The position numbers were made by a program, and so were the translations under genes. Under the pieces are notes generated by a model. It was not told where the DNA came from. It searched no databases and saw only the letters and a program-made list of their open reading frames with translations. Shown here in pieces: positions 47,668 to 57,000 of a stretch of 64,000 bases of DNA (the first letter of the stretch is position 1; each line of letters starts with the position of its first letter). Where the stretch lies: the NCBI RefSeq assembly GCF_020539525.1, contig NZ_JACDXX010000017.1, positions 25,009 to 89,008 on the forward strand. The letters run 5' to 3'. This DNA comes from Pseudogemmobacter faecipullorum. Its GTDB lineage: Bacteria; Pseudomonadota; Alphaproteobacteria; Rhodobacterales; Rhodobacteraceae.

Positions 47668-48066
47668 TCAGACGCGACGGCGCTTCGGCGGGCGGCAACC
47701 ATTGTGCGCCAGCGGGGAAACGTCGCGGATCGAGGTGATGGTGAAGCCAACTGCTGCGAGTGCGCGCAGAGCCGATTCACGACCCGAACCCGGGCCCTGA
47801 ACTTCGACCTCAAGGGTCTTCACACCATGTTCCTGTGCCTTACGGCCAGCGTCCTCGGCAGCCATCTGAGCTGCGTAAGGGGTCGATTTACGCGAACCCT
47901 TGAAGCCCATGGTGCCAGCCGACGACCAGGAAATTGCGTTACCCTGAACGTCAGAGATCAGGATTTTGGTGTTGTTGAACGACGAGTTCACATGAGCAAC
48001 GCCAGCGGCGATGTTCTTGCGCTCTTTACGCTTACCGCCACGAGCGGCCTTCGGATCACGTGCCAT
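47668..48066 (-). CDS. rpsK: 30S ribosomal protein S11
   Basis: A 132-residue small-subunit platform protein. [30 protein letters not shown] and the C-terminal [12 protein letters not shown] are hallmarks. It begins 15 bases after rpsM. Confidence 0.98.
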   Translation of the reverse strand: MARDPKAARGGKRKERKNIAAGVAHVNSSFNNTKILISDVQGNAISWSSAGTMGFKGSRKSTPYAAQMAAEDAGRKAQEHGVKTLEVEVQGPGSGRESALRALAAVGFTITSIRDVSPLAHNGCRPPKRRRV

Positions 48067-48081
48067 ACTTCTGCGCTCCCC

Positions 48082-48456
48082 TTACTTCTTCTTGCCAGCG
48101 ATGGCTTTAGCCGGGCCCTTGCGGGTACGAGCATTGGTATGGGTGCGCTGACCGCGAACGGGCAGACCGCGACGATGACGCAGGCCGCGGTAGCAGCCGA
48201 GGTCCATCAGACGCTTGACGTTCATCGAGGTTTCACGACGCAGGTCGCCCTCGACGGTGAAGTTCGCATCGATATGCTCACGGATCGCCAGAATCTCTGC
48301 GTCGGTCAGCTGATTGACGCGACGGGTGCGGTCAATATTCAGAGCTTCACAGATCTGCTCAGCGGAATGAGCGCCGATACCGGTGATGTACTGAAGCGCG
48401 ATCGGGATCCGCTTCTGGGTGGGGATATTAACGCCAGCAATACGTGCCACGCGCAT
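48082..48456 (-). CDS. rpsM: 30S ribosomal protein S13
   Basis: A 124-residue protein of the small-subunit head. [19 protein letters not shown] and [18 protein letters not shown] are diagnostic, and the basic KAIAGKKK tail contacts tRNA. The encoded start MRVARIAG has two extra residues compared with the common MARIAG form. A hairpin lies between it and adk. Confidence 0.97.
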   Translation of the reverse strand: MRVARIAGVNIPTQKRIPIALQYITGIGAHSAEQICEALNIDRTRRVNQLTDAEILAIREHIDANFTVEGDLRRETSMNVKRLMDLGCYRGLRHRRGLPVRGQRTHTNARTRKGPAKAIAGKKK

Positions 48457-48565
48457 GTTCCTTTCGTTGCGGTTCCGTAGTGCCAGAACCTTTTTTCACA
48501 ACCCGGCCAGTTTGATCCGAAAATCTCTGAGCCCGGCCGATTCGATCTTCCTGAAAACAGGAAAC

Positions 48566-48590
48566 CCCGGATCGGTGATTCCGATCCGGG
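48566..48590 (-). terminator. Terminator-like hairpin after adk
   Basis: CCCGGATCGG, loop TGATT, CCGATCCGGG: a perfect 10-bp stem, followed on the minus strand by GGTTTCCTGTTTTC. It separates adk from rpsM. Confidence 0.7.
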
Positions 48591-48645
48591 ACTGGCCGTG
48601 AGTATGGGGAAAACCAGCCCGGGTCAAGGCCCCGGCCGCGCTTCC

Positions 48646-49233
48646 TCATGCTTTGTCAAGAACTTTCGCAATCGCCTCAGCCACATCGGCCATCGGCGCC
48701 ATGCCATCGACCTGGCTCAGCCCGCCTTTGGCATAGTAATAGCCCAGCAGCGGCGAGGTCTTCTTGTAATACTCCTGCAGGCGCTCGGCAAAAACTTCAG
48801 GATTATCATCGCGGCGCACCGGCTGACCGGCCGCGGCTGCCTCATTGGCCCGGCTGACAATCCGGCCCACCAGAGCCGCATCATCCACCACCAGCTCAAT
48901 CACCGCATCAAGCTTCTGGCCCTTGGCCTCGAGCAGAGCCGCCAGCGCATCCGCCTGGGGCAAAGTGCGCGGGAAGCCGTCGAAGATGAAGCCGCCCGCA
49001 GCGCCCGCATCCAGCTTTTCCGCGATCAGACCGATCACGATCTCATCGGTGACCAGCTGGCCGGCATCCATGATGGCCGCAACTTTATTGCCCATCTCGG
49101 TGCCCGAGGTTTTTGCCGCCCGCAGCATATCGCCGGTCGAAAGCTGGACCATGCCACGGGTATCTTCGAGACGTTTTGCCTGGGTCCCCTTGCCCGCGCC
49201 TGGCGGCCCGAGCAGGATGATATTCTTTGCCAT
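48646..49233 (-). CDS. adk: Adenylate kinase, short form
   Basis: A 195-residue enzyme that equilibrates ATP, ADP and AMP. P-loop GPPGAGKGT is at 7-15; [14 protein letters not shown] and the [17 protein letters not shown] block follow. The LID is short and has no metal-binding cysteines, unlike the 210-220-residue long forms. Its position between secY and rpsM is the standard spc/alpha junction. Cytoplasmic. Confidence 0.96.
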   Translation of the reverse strand: MAKNIILLGPPGAGKGTQAKRLEDTRGMVQLSTGDMLRAAKTSGTEMGNKVAAIMDAGQLVTDEIVIGLIAEKLDAGAAGGFIFDGFPRTLPQADALAALLEAKGQKLDAVIELVVDDAALVGRIVSRANEAAAAGQPVRRDDNPEVFAERLQEYYKKTSPLLGYYYAKGGLSQVDGMAPMADVAEAIAKVLDKA

Positions 49234-49251
49234 AGGTACTGTCCCCTTACC

Positions 49252-50607
49252 TCAGCGCCGCGCCGGAGCCCGTGGGCCGGTCTTACGCTTACCGCGCAGC
49301 TGCGACTTTTCGATCAGCGATTCATATTGATGGGCCAGCAGATGCGACTGGACCTGATTGATGGTATCCATCGTCACCGAGACCACGATCAGAACCGAGG
49401 TGCCGCCGAAGTAGAAGGGCACGCCGACCTGTGAGATCAGCAGTTCAGGCAGAAGGCAGACTGCAGCCAGATAGGCCGAACCCAGCACCAGAACCCGGTT
49501 TACCACATAGGTGAGGTAATCCTCGGTCTTCTTGCCCGGACGGATGCCCGGAATGAAACCGTTCTGATTTTTCAGGTTCTCAGCGACCTCATCAACTTTC
49601 AAGCTGACGTTCTGAGTGTAGAAATAGCTGAAGAAGACGATCAGCAGCACCAGCGCCAGCGAATGCAGCGGCGTGCCGAAACCGAGATAGAGCGCAATCG
49701 CGGAGAGAACCGGATTGGTCGAGCCACCGAAAGTGCCGATGGTGGCCGGCAGCATCAGGATCGACGAGGCAAAGATCGCCGGGATAACGCCTGCCGGATT
49801 GACCTTGATCGGCAGATGCGACGAGCCGCCGTCATAGACCTTCATCCCCACCTGACGGCGCGGATACTGAATATGGATCTTGCGCAGCGCGCGTTCCATG
49901 AACACGACGAACATGATCACGGCCACGACCAGCACCAGAATGCCAAGGATGACCGGGGTCGAGATCGCCCCCGAACGGCCCTGAGCCAGGAACTGGAACA
50001 TCGCGACCGGAATCTCGGCTACGATACCGACGAAGATGATCAGCGAAATACCATTACCGATGCCGCGGGCGGTGATCTGCTCGCCCAGCCACATCAGGAA
50101 CATGGTGCCACCCACCAGGGTGATCACGGCACTGGCGATGAAGAACCAGCCCGGATTATGCGCCATATCGCCGGCCTGCAGCGAGGCCGCGATTCCATAG
50201 GCCTGGAAGATCGCCAGGAACACGGTGCCGTAACGCGTGTACTGGTTCATCTTTTTCCGGCCCAGCTCACCCTCTTTCTTGAGGGCCTTCCAAGGCTCGT
50301 ACATCGTGCCCAGAAGCTGGACGATGATCGAGGCCGAAATATACGGCATGATGCCGAGGGCGAAGATACCCATCCGGCCGATTGCACCGCCGGTGAACAT
50401 GTTCAGCATGCCACCGAGCCCCTGCCCCGCCTCGCGAACGAAGGAGCGAAGCGCGTCGCCATCGATCCCGGGCACCGGAATATAGGTGCCCAGACGATAG
50501 ACGATCAGCAGTCCGATGGTGAAGAAAATGCGTTGGCGAAGATCGGTCGCCTTGGCCAGGGCCCCCCAGGAGAGGTTGGCGGCCATTTGCTCTGCGGCAG
50601 ATGCCAT
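49252..50607 (-). CDS. secY: Preprotein translocase subunit SecY
   Basis: A 451-residue ten-helix protein that forms the protein-conducting channel with SecE and SecG. TIGLLIVYRLGTYIPVPGID begins the first helix. GGTSVLIVVSVTMDTINQVQ is the conserved late helix. The gene sits between rplO and adk, as in most bacteria. It exports the signal-peptide proteins described in this window. Confidence 0.98.
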   Translation of the reverse strand: MASAAEQMAANLSWGALAKATDLRQRIFFTIGLLIVYRLGTYIPVPGIDGDALRSFVREAGQGLGGMLNMFTGGAIGRMGIFALGIMPYISASIIVQLLGTMYEPWKALKKEGELGRKKMNQYTRYGTVFLAIFQAYGIAASLQAGDMAHNPGWFFIASAVITLVGGTMFLMWLGEQITARGIGNGISLIIFVGIVAEIPVAMFQFLAQGRSGAISTPVILGILVLVVAVIMFVVFMERALRKIHIQYPRRQVGMKVYDGGSSHLPIKVNPAGVIPAIFASSILMLPATIGTFGGSTNPVLSAIALYLGFGTPLHSLALVLLIVFFSYFYTQNVSLKVDEVAENLKNQNGFIPGIRPGKKTEDYLTYVVNRVLVLGSAYLAAVCLLPELLISQVGVPFYFGGTSVLIVVSVTMDTINQVQSHLLAHQYESLIEKSQLRGKRKTGPRAPARR

Positions 50608-50723
50608 TTCCGGTCTCTTTCATGGACAGCGCCGCCGGAACCGTTTCCCGGATCCGGCGGCGCAAGAAAACTGCTAGGAGATGTAAGCGACGAAGCCGCC
50701 GCTCACAACCGAAAACTCATTGC

Positions 50724-51197
50724 TTATTCAGCAGCAGCTTCAGCCTTCACAGTGATCGAGCCGCCGGCAGCTTTGATCGCTTCGATCGCAGCCGAGGAAG
50801 CACCGGTCACATTCAGCTTAACGGCGGATTTGATCTCGCCTTTGTTCAGGATGCGGATGCCGTCGCGCTTATGCGAGGTCAGGCCAGCTGCAACCAGCGC
50901 GTCTTCGTTCAGCTCAGCCGAGAGGTCGAGCTTGCCGAGAGCGGCGAATTTCTCGATCAGGCCGAGGTTGATGACTGCGAATTCTTTGCGGTTCGGCTTC
51001 GAGAAGCCGCGCTTCGGCAGACGACGGTAGAGCGGCATCTGGCCGCCTTCGTAGCCACCCAGTGCAACGCCCGAACGCGATTTCTGACCTTTGATACCAC
51101 GGCCAGCGGTTTTACCTTTGCCCGAACCCGGGCCACGTGCGACGCGGCGCTGTTTCTTGGCGGCGCCGGCGTTATCGCGCAGTTCATTAAGTTTCAT
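50724..51197 (-). CDS. rplO: 50S ribosomal protein L15
   Basis: A 157-residue Gly/Lys-rich protein. [19 protein letters not shown] and [16 protein letters not shown] form the N-terminal L15 hallmark. I chose the ATG at 51197 because it matches L15 starts; the longer frame adds 40 non-conserved residues. Unlike the usual order, it does not directly follow rpmD: about 1.3 kb with two exported-protein genes lies between them. Confidence 0.96.
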   Translation of the reverse strand: MKLNELRDNAGAAKKQRRVARGPGSGKGKTAGRGIKGQKSRSGVALGGYEGGQMPLYRRLPKRGFSKPNRKEFAVINLGLIEKFAALGKLDLSAELNEDALVAAGLTSHKRDGIRILNKGEIKSAVKLNVTGASSAAIEAIKAAGGSITVKAEAAAE

Positions 51198-51380
51198 GTC
51201 GCATACTCCTGGCCGGAACTGCCCCACCTGCGACGGACAGGGCAAACACGGCATATGAATGTGAATCGTGGTCTGAGGCCACCCCGGGCCTATAGGCCAT
51301 TCCCCCGAGCCTGGCAAGGCCGCAGCCGCCGCTGCAGCCGCATGACAGGAACGGGTCCGTAGCGGGTCAATGCCGCGCGG

Positions 51381-52037
51381 CTACTCCGCCGCAGGCGGGC
51401 CGAATTCCGGGCTGAGCGCCTCAAACTGCATCAGATAGCCAAGGCTCAGATCCCGGCCCCAGCGATTGAGCAGCAGCTCACCATCGACAAAGCTCAGGGA
51501 AGCCACCGGATATTGCCGCCGCACCCCGGATTTCTCTTCCCAGAGCTCGACCACAGCGCCTTTCTTACGGGCAGGCCCGGGCTGCAGCTGGAACAGTTTC
51601 GGATCGGCGCTGTCAGCCACGGCCGAAAGGATGGCGAGAACCTCATAATAATCGCTGATCTTCTCGCGCCTGAACTGGCAGATCCCCTCCAGCCCACCCA
51701 GCCCGAGCACCGCAGCCCCGGCTGCCATCCCCACCGCCGGGCCCGAGACCACCGTCCCGCCTGCCCCCAGAAGCTGGGCGCCGATCGAAAGCGCCGAGGC
51801 ATTGCTCAGCACCGCACCAAGCGCCGACTGACCGCTGCGGGAATCGACGAGGGTAAAAAAGTCGGGCTGGCTGCGCGTCATCGCCCGCAAGGCCGAAAGA
51901 TCGGTCGCCGCCGCGGCCAGCGCCGGGGCGCGGGCGGCAATCACTTCGGAGAGCCGGTGATCACACAGGCTCGCCCGGGCCGGCAAAGCGGCGAGAACCA
52001 GCAAAGACAGGCTGAGAGCAGTGAGGCGACGCATCAT
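51381..52037 (-). CDS. Exported protein of unknown function with a glycine-rich hydrophobic segment
   Basis: A 218-residue protein I do not recognise. It has a Sec signal (LTALSLSLLVLAALPARA) cleaved before SLCDHR. The mature part contains two cysteines (in SLCDHR and GICQFRR) and a long Gly/Ala-rich hydrophobic stretch, about residues 85-125, with spaced glycines (GAQLLGAGGTVVSGPAVGMA) that look like a glycine zipper. That suggests membrane insertion or oligomerisation. It sits between rplO and rpmD in the spc operon, next to a small exported Cys/His peptide. It may also carry the transcript into rplO. Confidence 0.7.
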   Translation of the reverse strand: MMRRLTALSLSLLVLAALPARASLCDHRLSEVIAARAPALAAAATDLSALRAMTRSQPDFFTLVDSRSGQSALGAVLSNASALSIGAQLLGAGGTVVSGPAVGMAAGAAVLGLGGLEGICQFRREKISDYYEVLAILSAVADSADPKLFQLQPGPARKKGAVVELWEEKSGVRRQYPVASLSFVDGELLLNRWGRDLSLGYLMQFEALSPEFGPPAAE

Positions 52038-52175
52038 TCAGACACCGGCGAAATCATCAGGAAGCTGCGGCTGCAGGCTATAGCGGGAAAGCGGTGAAAG
52101 AGAAGCCAGGCCCGGTGCCAGCCCGCTCACATTTGCGCCAGCCGGTCCGTTGCCCGAGGCGTCAGGCCTGGCGTT

Positions 52176-52331
52176 TCAGTGGCAATGCACCCGCCCCTCA
52201 GAATTATCCATATGACAGCACTGCCCGGCGGGAGAGCTTTTGCGGCAGCCCCCGCCACGGGCCAGCGCATCCGCGGCAGGAAGGGCAAAAGACAGGGTCA
52301 GGGCAAGAATGAAAAGACACAGCAGGGCCAA
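52176..52331 (-). CDS. Small exported Cys/His-rich peptide (51 aa)
   Basis: A short gene starting at TTG (52331), with AGGA nine bases upstream. It encodes a strong signal peptide (CLFILALTLSFALPAADALA) and a mature peptide of about 27 residues with four cysteines and three histidines, including RGGGCRKSSPAGQCCH and GRVHCH. The pattern suggests metal binding or disulfide bonds in the periplasm. No ATG or GTG starts the frame, and a TAA lies 14 codons upstream, so TTG is the best choice. It is encoded between the rpmD terminator and the 218-residue exported protein. Confidence 0.6.
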   Translation of the reverse strand: MALLCLFILALTLSFALPAADALARGGGCRKSSPAGQCCHMDNSEGRVHCH

Positions 52332-52454
52332 AGCGAAATATCCTGAAGAAAGAATTAAGAATGTTTATCATCCTTAACTCCCCTGCCCCGAGGTCAAGGA
52401 AATTCTGGCGGCCTCGCAGCATAAGCCTGCGGGCGGTGCCAGGCTGCAAAAGCA

Positions 52455-52482
52455 AAAAGCCCCGGATTGCTCCGGGGCTTTT
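52455..52482 (-). terminator. Rho-independent terminator after rpmD
   Basis: AAAAGCCCCGGA, loop TTGC, TCCGGGGCTTTT: a 12-bp stem followed on the minus strand by TTTTTGCTTTT. It lies 19 bases after the rpmD stop and would cut the spc operon in two. Confidence 0.9.
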
Positions 52483-52500
52483 ATCATAATGCCGAGAGGC

Positions 52501-52692
52501 TCAGCCGCGCTCTTCGATGATCTTCACAAGATGCGAGATCTTGTTGACCATGCCACGAACCGAAGGGGTATCTTCCAGCTCACGGGTGCGGTTCATCTTG
52601 TTCAGGCCCAGACCTTTGAGGGTCGCGGTCTGAACAGCCGGGCGGCGGTTAGCCGAAGCAACTTGCTTCACAACGATGGTTTTCTTCGACAT
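52501..52692 (-). CDS. rpmD: 50S ribosomal protein L30
   Basis: A 63-residue protein. [34 protein letters not shown] and [14 protein letters not shown] are typical. It follows rpsE by five bases and is followed by a strong terminator. Confidence 0.96.
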   Translation of the reverse strand: MSKKTIVVKQVASANRRPAVQTATLKGLGLNKMNRTRELEDTPSVRGMVNKISHLVKIIEERG

Positions 52693-52697
52693 AGGTC

Positions 52698-53255
52698 TCA
52701 GGCCTCCGCTGCTTCAGTTTCGGGCTTCTTCAGGATCTCAGCCACTTTCTTGCCGCGACGAGCAGCAACCGAACGCGGCGAGGCTTCCTTCTTCAGGCCC
52801 TCGAAGGTTGCACGGATCATGTTATAGGGGTTCTGCGAGCCGAGCGACTTCGCAACAACGTCCTGGATCCCGAGCATTTCGAACACGGCACGCATCGGAC
52901 CACCGGCGATGATACCGGTACCCGCAGCAGCGGTCCGCATCACAACGCGGCCTGCGCCGTGACGGCCTTCCATGTCGTGATGCAGGGTGCGGGCGTCTTT
53001 CAGCTGCACACGGATCATCTGACGCTTGGCCTGCTCGGTGGCCTTACGGACGGCCTCCGGCACTTCTTTCGCTTTACCCTTGCCGAAGCCGACGCGACCA
53101 CGCTGGTCACCAACGACGACGAGAGCTGCGAAACCGAAGCGCTTGCCGCCCTTAACGGTTTTCGAAACGCGGTTAATCGCGACCAGACGATCGGCGAATT
53201 CCGGGGTCTCTTCGCGCTGGTCGCGACGACCCCCGCGGTTTTCACGTTCTGCCAT
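52698..53255 (-). CDS. rpsE: 30S ribosomal protein S5
   Basis: A 185-residue protein of the decoding fidelity region. [20 protein letters not shown] is the signature, and [16 protein letters not shown] the second half. It follows rplR after a 129-base gap that contains a 9-bp hairpin (53345-53378). Confidence 0.97.
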   Translation of the reverse strand: MAERENRGGRRDQREETPEFADRLVAINRVSKTVKGGKRFGFAALVVVGDQRGRVGFGKGKAKEVPEAVRKATEQAKRQMIRVQLKDARTLHHDMEGRHGAGRVVMRTAAAGTGIIAGGPMRAVFEMLGIQDVVAKSLGSQNPYNMIRATFEGLKKEASPRSVAARRGKKVAEILKKPETEAAEA

Positions 53256-53344
53256 GAGGCATTCCTTATCGTGACGGCGCGCTCAGGCGCCTTGATTGAC
53301 CAATCCTGGTGAGCTGCCCCGAGGGGCACACTCCCGGATCATCG

Positions 53345-53378
53345 GGATGGCTGAGAGCCCGAAGGCCCGCAGCCATCC
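53345..53378 (-). promoter_or_regulatory. Intercistronic hairpin between rplR and rpsE
   Basis: GGATGGCTG and CAGCCATCC pair over a 16-base loop. It has no T-run, so a structural or processing role is more likely than termination. Confidence 0.45.
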
Positions 53379-53384
53379 GCAGGA

Positions 53385-53744
53385 TCAGAACTTCAGGCCA
53401 CCTTCGCGGGCGGCATCGGCAAGTGCTTTGATCTTGCCATGGAAGACGAAGCCCCCACGGTCGAAATAGCACTCTTCGAAGCCGGCTGCTTTGGCGCGTT
53501 CCGCGATGGCTGCACCGACTTTCGCCGCTGCTTCCACGTTGTTCTTGCCATAGATGCCAAGTTCTTTTTCCATCGACGAAGCTGCTGCGAGGGTCACGCC
53601 CTTCACATCGTCGATCAGCTGAACGCTGATGTTTTTCGACGAGCGATGGACCGACAGACGCAGACGGCCAGCCGAGGTTGCCTTGATTTTGTTCCGGGTG
53701 CGCAGGCGGCGCTTCTGGAACAGCTCTCTTTTCGTCAAAGCCAT
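53385..53744 (-). CDS. rplR: 50S ribosomal protein L18
   Basis: A 119-residue 5S-rRNA-binding protein. [18 protein letters not shown] and [20 protein letters not shown] are typical. It begins 11 bases after rplF. Confidence 0.97.
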   Translation of the reverse strand: MALTKRELFQKRRLRTRNKIKATSAGRLRLSVHRSSKNISVQLIDDVKGVTLAAASSMEKELGIYGKNNVEAAAKVGAAIAERAKAAGFEECYFDRGGFVFHGKIKALADAAREGGLKF

Positions 53745-53755
53745 TTTTACGCCCC

Positions 53756-54289
53756 TTACTTCTTCTTGCCTTCCTTGCGGAAGACGAACTCGCCCTTATA
53801 GCGGATGCCTTTGCCCTTATAGGGCTCCGGACGACGCCATTCGCGGATGTTCGCTGCCACCTGGCCGACTTCCTGCTGATCGATGCCCTCGACGACGATC
53901 TCGGTGTTCTTCGGAACGGTCACAGTGACCCCCTTCGGAACTTCGAAATTCACTTCATGCGAGAAGCCGAGCGAAAGCTTCAGGATATTGCCGGCAATCG
54001 CTGCACGATAACCAACGCCCTGAATTTCCATCTCTTTCTTGAAGCCGGTGCTGACACCGGTCACAAGATTTTCGATCATCGAACGCGACATGCCCCATTC
54101 CGAACGCGCAATTTTGGAAAGGCCACGCGGGGTGATCTTCACAGCATTGTCTTCGATCGCGAGGGTGACATTGTCGCCAGCGGTGAAGGAGCGGGTCCCT
54201 TTCGGGCCTTTGACTTCGATGGTCTGGCCGGAGACCGACGCGGTAACGCCTTTCACCAGTTCGACGGGTTTCTTGCCAATACGAGACAT
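53756..54289 (-). CDS. rplF: 50S ribosomal protein L6
   Basis: A 177-residue protein, the usual length. [15 protein letters not shown] opens it; [18 protein letters not shown] closes it. I chose the ATG at 54289 as the conserved L6 start; the frame extends 51 residues upstream through rpsH without homology. Confidence 0.97.
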   Translation of the reverse strand: MSRIGKKPVELVKGVTASVSGQTIEVKGPKGTRSFTAGDNVTLAIEDNAVKITPRGLSKIARSEWGMSRSMIENLVTGVSTGFKKEMEIQGVGYRAAIAGNILKLSLGFSHEVNFEVPKGVTVTVPKNTEIVVEGIDQQEVGQVAANIREWRRPEPYKGKGIRYKGEFVFRKEGKKK

Positions 54290-54299
54290 TAAACCCTCC

Positions 54300-54698
54300 T
54301 CAGAAGACGGTGCAAAGCACTTCGCCGCCAACATTGGCTGCGCGTGCATTTGCATCCGACAGAACGCCCTTCGGGGTCGAGACGATCGCGACGCCGAGGC
54401 CATTACGGACCGAGGGAAGCTGCTCAACGCCCATGTACACACGACGGCCGGGCTTGGACACGCGCTTGAGTTCGCGGATCACAGGCTCGCCTTCATAGTA
54501 CTTCAGGCTGATGGTGAATTCGCCCTGACCATTGCTGGTCGAAGCTTTTTCATAGCCACGGATATAGCCTTCAGCGAGCAGCACGTCGAGGACGCGGGCG
54601 CGAAGGGTCGAGGCCGGGGTGATAACCGTGGACTTGCCGCGCAGCGACGAGTTACGGATACGGGTCAGCATATCGCCGATGGGATCATTCACAGGCAT
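54300..54698 (-). CDS. rpsH: 30S ribosomal protein S8
   Basis: A 132-residue 16S-rRNA-binding protein that may regulate the spc operon, as in E. coli. [14 protein letters not shown] and the C-terminal GGEVLCTVF are hallmarks. The ATG at 54698 is the conserved start. It follows rpsN by 13 bases. Confidence 0.97.
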   Translation of the reverse strand: MPVNDPIGDMLTRIRNSSLRGKSTVITPASTLRARVLDVLLAEGYIRGYEKASTSNGQGEFTISLKYYEGEPVIRELKRVSKPGRRVYMGVEQLPSVRNGLGVAIVSTPKGVLSDANARAANVGGEVLCTVF

Positions 54699-54711
54699 TC
54701 GTGGTGCTCCC

Positions 54712-55017
54712 TTACCAGCTCGACTTAACCATGCCCGGGATCTGGCCGAACGAGGCCAGATCACGCAGCATGATCCGGGACAGTTTAAGCTTACGGTAGT
54801 AAGCATGCGGACGACCCGTCAGCTGGCAACGGTTGTGCAGGCGCACAGCCGAGGAGTTGCGGGGCATCTCAGCCAGTTTCAGAGTCGCCGCAAAGCGCTC
54901 TTCAATCGGCTTCTCTTGGTCATTGATAACCGCCTTGAGTGCAGCGCGCTTGGATGCATGTTGTGCAACCAGCTTTTCGCGCTTCACTTCGCGGTTCACC
55001 ATGGATTTCTTAGCCAT
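54712..55017 (-). CDS. rpsN: 30S ribosomal protein S14 (zinc-independent form)
   Basis: A 101-residue protein. [17 protein letters not shown] and [19 protein letters not shown] are typical. The length and absence of CxxC pairs mark the zinc-free form. Confidence 0.97.
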   Translation of the reverse strand: MAKKSMVNREVKREKLVAQHASKRAALKAVINDQEKPIEERFAATLKLAEMPRNSSAVRLHNRCQLTGRPHAYYRKLKLSRIMLRDLASFGQIPGMVKSSW

Positions 55018-55036
55018 AGATCAGGTTCCCTCGCGA

Positions 55037-55588
55037 TCAGGCCGAGAACGGCATGTTGAAGTGCTTCAGGAGCGACTTCGCTTCCGCATCGGTCTTGGCG
55101 TTCGTGCAGATGATGATGTCCATACCCAGAACCTCATCGACTTTGTCGAATTCGATTTCCGGGAAAACGATGTGCTCTTTCAAGCCCATGGCATAGTTGC
55201 CATTGCCGTCGAACGAGGTGCCTTTCACGCCGCGGAAGTCGCGGACGCGCGGCAGAGCCACGTTGATCAGACGATCGAGGAATTCATACATCTTGTCGCC
55301 GCGAAGGGTGACCTTGGTGCCAAGAGGCATTTCTTCACGGACACGGAAGCCGGCGATCGACTTCTTTGCCTTGGTGATGACAGTCTTCTGGCCAGCGATC
55401 AGTGCGAGCTCCTCGGAGGCCTGTTTGACCTTCTTGGTGTCTTTCACTGCTTCGCCAACGCCCATATTCAGGACGATTTTTTCCAGGCGCGGGATCTGCA
55501 TGTCGTTTTTGTAGGAGTATTCCTCCTTCATCGCGGCACGGATCGCACCCTTGTACTCTGCCTTGAGGCGCGGGGTATAATCCGACAT
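55037..55588 (-). CDS. rplE: 50S ribosomal protein L5
   Basis: A 183-residue 5S-rRNA-binding protein. [17 protein letters not shown] and [20 protein letters not shown] are diagnostic. Its start overlaps the rplX stop by one base. Confidence 0.98.
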   Translation of the reverse strand: MSDYTPRLKAEYKGAIRAAMKEEYSYKNDMQIPRLEKIVLNMGVGEAVKDTKKVKQASEELALIAGQKTVITKAKKSIAGFRVREEMPLGTKVTLRGDKMYEFLDRLINVALPRVRDFRGVKGTSFDGNGNYAMGLKEHIVFPEIEFDKVDEVLGMDIIICTNAKTDAEAKSLLKHFNMPFSA

Positions 55589-55893
55589 CAGATAGCCTCC
55601 CCGGTGGTCTTGGCGTAACGTACTTTCTTATCGCCTTCCATGCGGAAGCCGACGCGGGTCGCTTTACCATTCGCATCCAGCAGCGCGAGGTTCGACAGGT
55701 CGATCGGCATCGCTTTCGCGATACGGCCGCCCTGCGACGCAGCGGATTGCTTGGTGTGACGGATTGCCATGTTCAGGCCATCGACCACAGCTTTGCCGGC
55801 TTTCGGAGCAACCGAGGTGATCTCACCCTGTTTGCCTTTGTCCTTGCCGGTCAGAATGACGACAGTGTCGCCTTTTTTCAGCTTAGCAGCCAT
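55588..55893 (-). CDS. rplX: 50S ribosomal protein L24
   Basis: A 101-residue assembly initiator of the large subunit. The KOW motif is [19 protein letters not shown] near the N-terminus. It starts one base after rplN and overlaps rplE by one base. Confidence 0.97.
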   Translation of the reverse strand: MAAKLKKGDTVVILTGKDKGKQGEITSVAPKAGKAVVDGLNMAIRHTKQSAASQGGRIAKAMPIDLSNLALLDANGKATRVGFRMEGDKKVRYAKTTGEAI

Positions 55894-55894
55894 A

Positions 55895-56263
55895 TCACAG
55901 CACCTCCGGCGCCAGCGAGATGATCTTCATGAAGTTCTTCGCGCGCAGCTCACGAACCACCGGCCCGAAGATACGGGTACCGACCGGCTCACCCTGGTTG
56001 TTCAGGATAACGGCAGCATTGCGGTCGAAACGGATGGCAGTGCCATCTTCACGACGAACTTCTTTCGCGGTGCGAACGACAACGGCCTTACGGACGTCAC
56101 CCTTCTTAACGCGACCCTTAGGAATCGCCTCCTTGACCGACACCACGATGATGTCGCCCACGGATGCGTAGCGGCGGTGCGAACCGCCCAGAACCTTGAT
56201 GCACTGAACTCGGCGTGCGCCGGAGTTATCAGCTACATCCAGATTGGTCTGCATCTGGATCAT
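55895..56263 (-). CDS. rplN: 50S ribosomal protein L14
   Basis: A 122-residue protein. [17 protein letters not shown] and [18 protein letters not shown] are typical. It is 94 bases downstream of rpsQ. Confidence 0.98.
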   Translation of the reverse strand: MIQMQTNLDVADNSGARRVQCIKVLGGSHRRYASVGDIIVVSVKEAIPKGRVKKGDVRKAVVVRTAKEVRREDGTAIRFDRNAAVILNNQGEPVGTRIFGPVVRELRAKNFMKIISLAPEVL

Positions 56264-56357
56264 TTGGTTTCTCCCGACCTTCGGAGACAGCTGATCAGCA
56301 CTGCCCCGGGGTTTCGCTCAGTAAACACTGGCGATGAGGGAGGCTTGAGGGGTTACC

Positions 56358-56591
56358 TCAGGCCTCCACCACCACAGTCCAGCGTTTGGTTTTCGAGATC
56401 GGTGCACATTCCTGAATACGGACGGTGTCGCCAACCTTGAATTTGTTTTCCGCGTCATGCGCACGGTACTTCTTCGACTTACGAACAGTCTTCTGAAGCA
56501 GCGGGTGCTTAAAGCGGCGCTCAACGAGAACGGTGATGGTCTGCTCGTTTTTGTCCGAGGTCACAACACCTGACAGGATACGCTTGGGCAT
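56358..56591 (-). CDS. rpsQ: 30S ribosomal protein S17
   Basis: A 77-residue protein. [19 protein letters not shown] and [19 protein letters not shown] are typical of S17. It follows rpmC by 11 bases. Confidence 0.97.
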   Translation of the reverse strand: MPKRILSGVVTSDKNEQTITVLVERRFKHPLLQKTVRKSKKYRAHDAENKFKVGDTVRIQECAPISKTKRWTVVVEA

Positions 56592-56602
56592 CGTTCAGAT
56601 CC

Positions 56603-56803
56603 TTACTTCGCAGCTTCAGCGGCTTTTTGGCCGAGAACGGTTTTGATACGGGCCACATCGCGGCGCACAGTGCGCATGCGAGCGGTGTTCTCGAGCTGGT
56701 TGGTCGCTTGCTGGAAGCGCAGATTGAACGCTTCCTTTTTCAGTGCAACGAGCTGGTCGCGCAGCTGATCGGGGGTCTGACCCCGGAGTTCCTTGGCGCT
56801 CAT
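56603..56803 (-). CDS. rpmC: 50S ribosomal protein L29
   Basis: A 66-residue two-helix protein at the exit tunnel. [20 protein letters not shown] is the hallmark. It is the first ribosomal gene after the MgtC-family insertion and has an AAAGGA site upstream. A perfect inverted repeat lies 57-73 bases before the start. Confidence 0.96.
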   Translation of the reverse strand: MSAKELRGQTPDQLRDQLVALKKEAFNLRFQQATNQLENTARMRTVRRDVARIKTVLGQKAAEAAK

Positions 56804-56859
56804 TCGCCTTGTCCTTTTACATTCACCAGGGGGCCCCCGATTTATGGGCGGGGTTACCG

Positions 56860-56876
56860 TTGATCTGGTGGATCAA
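56860..56876. promoter_or_regulatory. Inverted repeat upstream of rpmC
   Basis: TTGATCTGGTGGATCAA: 6-base arms with a 5-base centre, in the gap after the MgtC-family gene. It could be an operator for a promoter that restarts the ribosomal operon. No matching regulator is known. Confidence 0.35.
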
Positions 56877-57000
56877 TGAAACATCAACGAATCCGAGTCA
56901 CCCCGGAGTCGCGGATGGCTTGCCTTACAGGAGGGGGGGGCCGGGGGCAAGCGAAATCCCCTTTTTATAAAGGCCGGATCCGCCACCTGCCCCTTTTGCC

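Noticed and set aside
46594..48480. A 628-codon plus-strand frame across rpoA, rpsK and rpsM
   Set aside because: It is antisense to three certain ribosomal-cluster genes and crosses their intergenic hairpins. No motif is visible.
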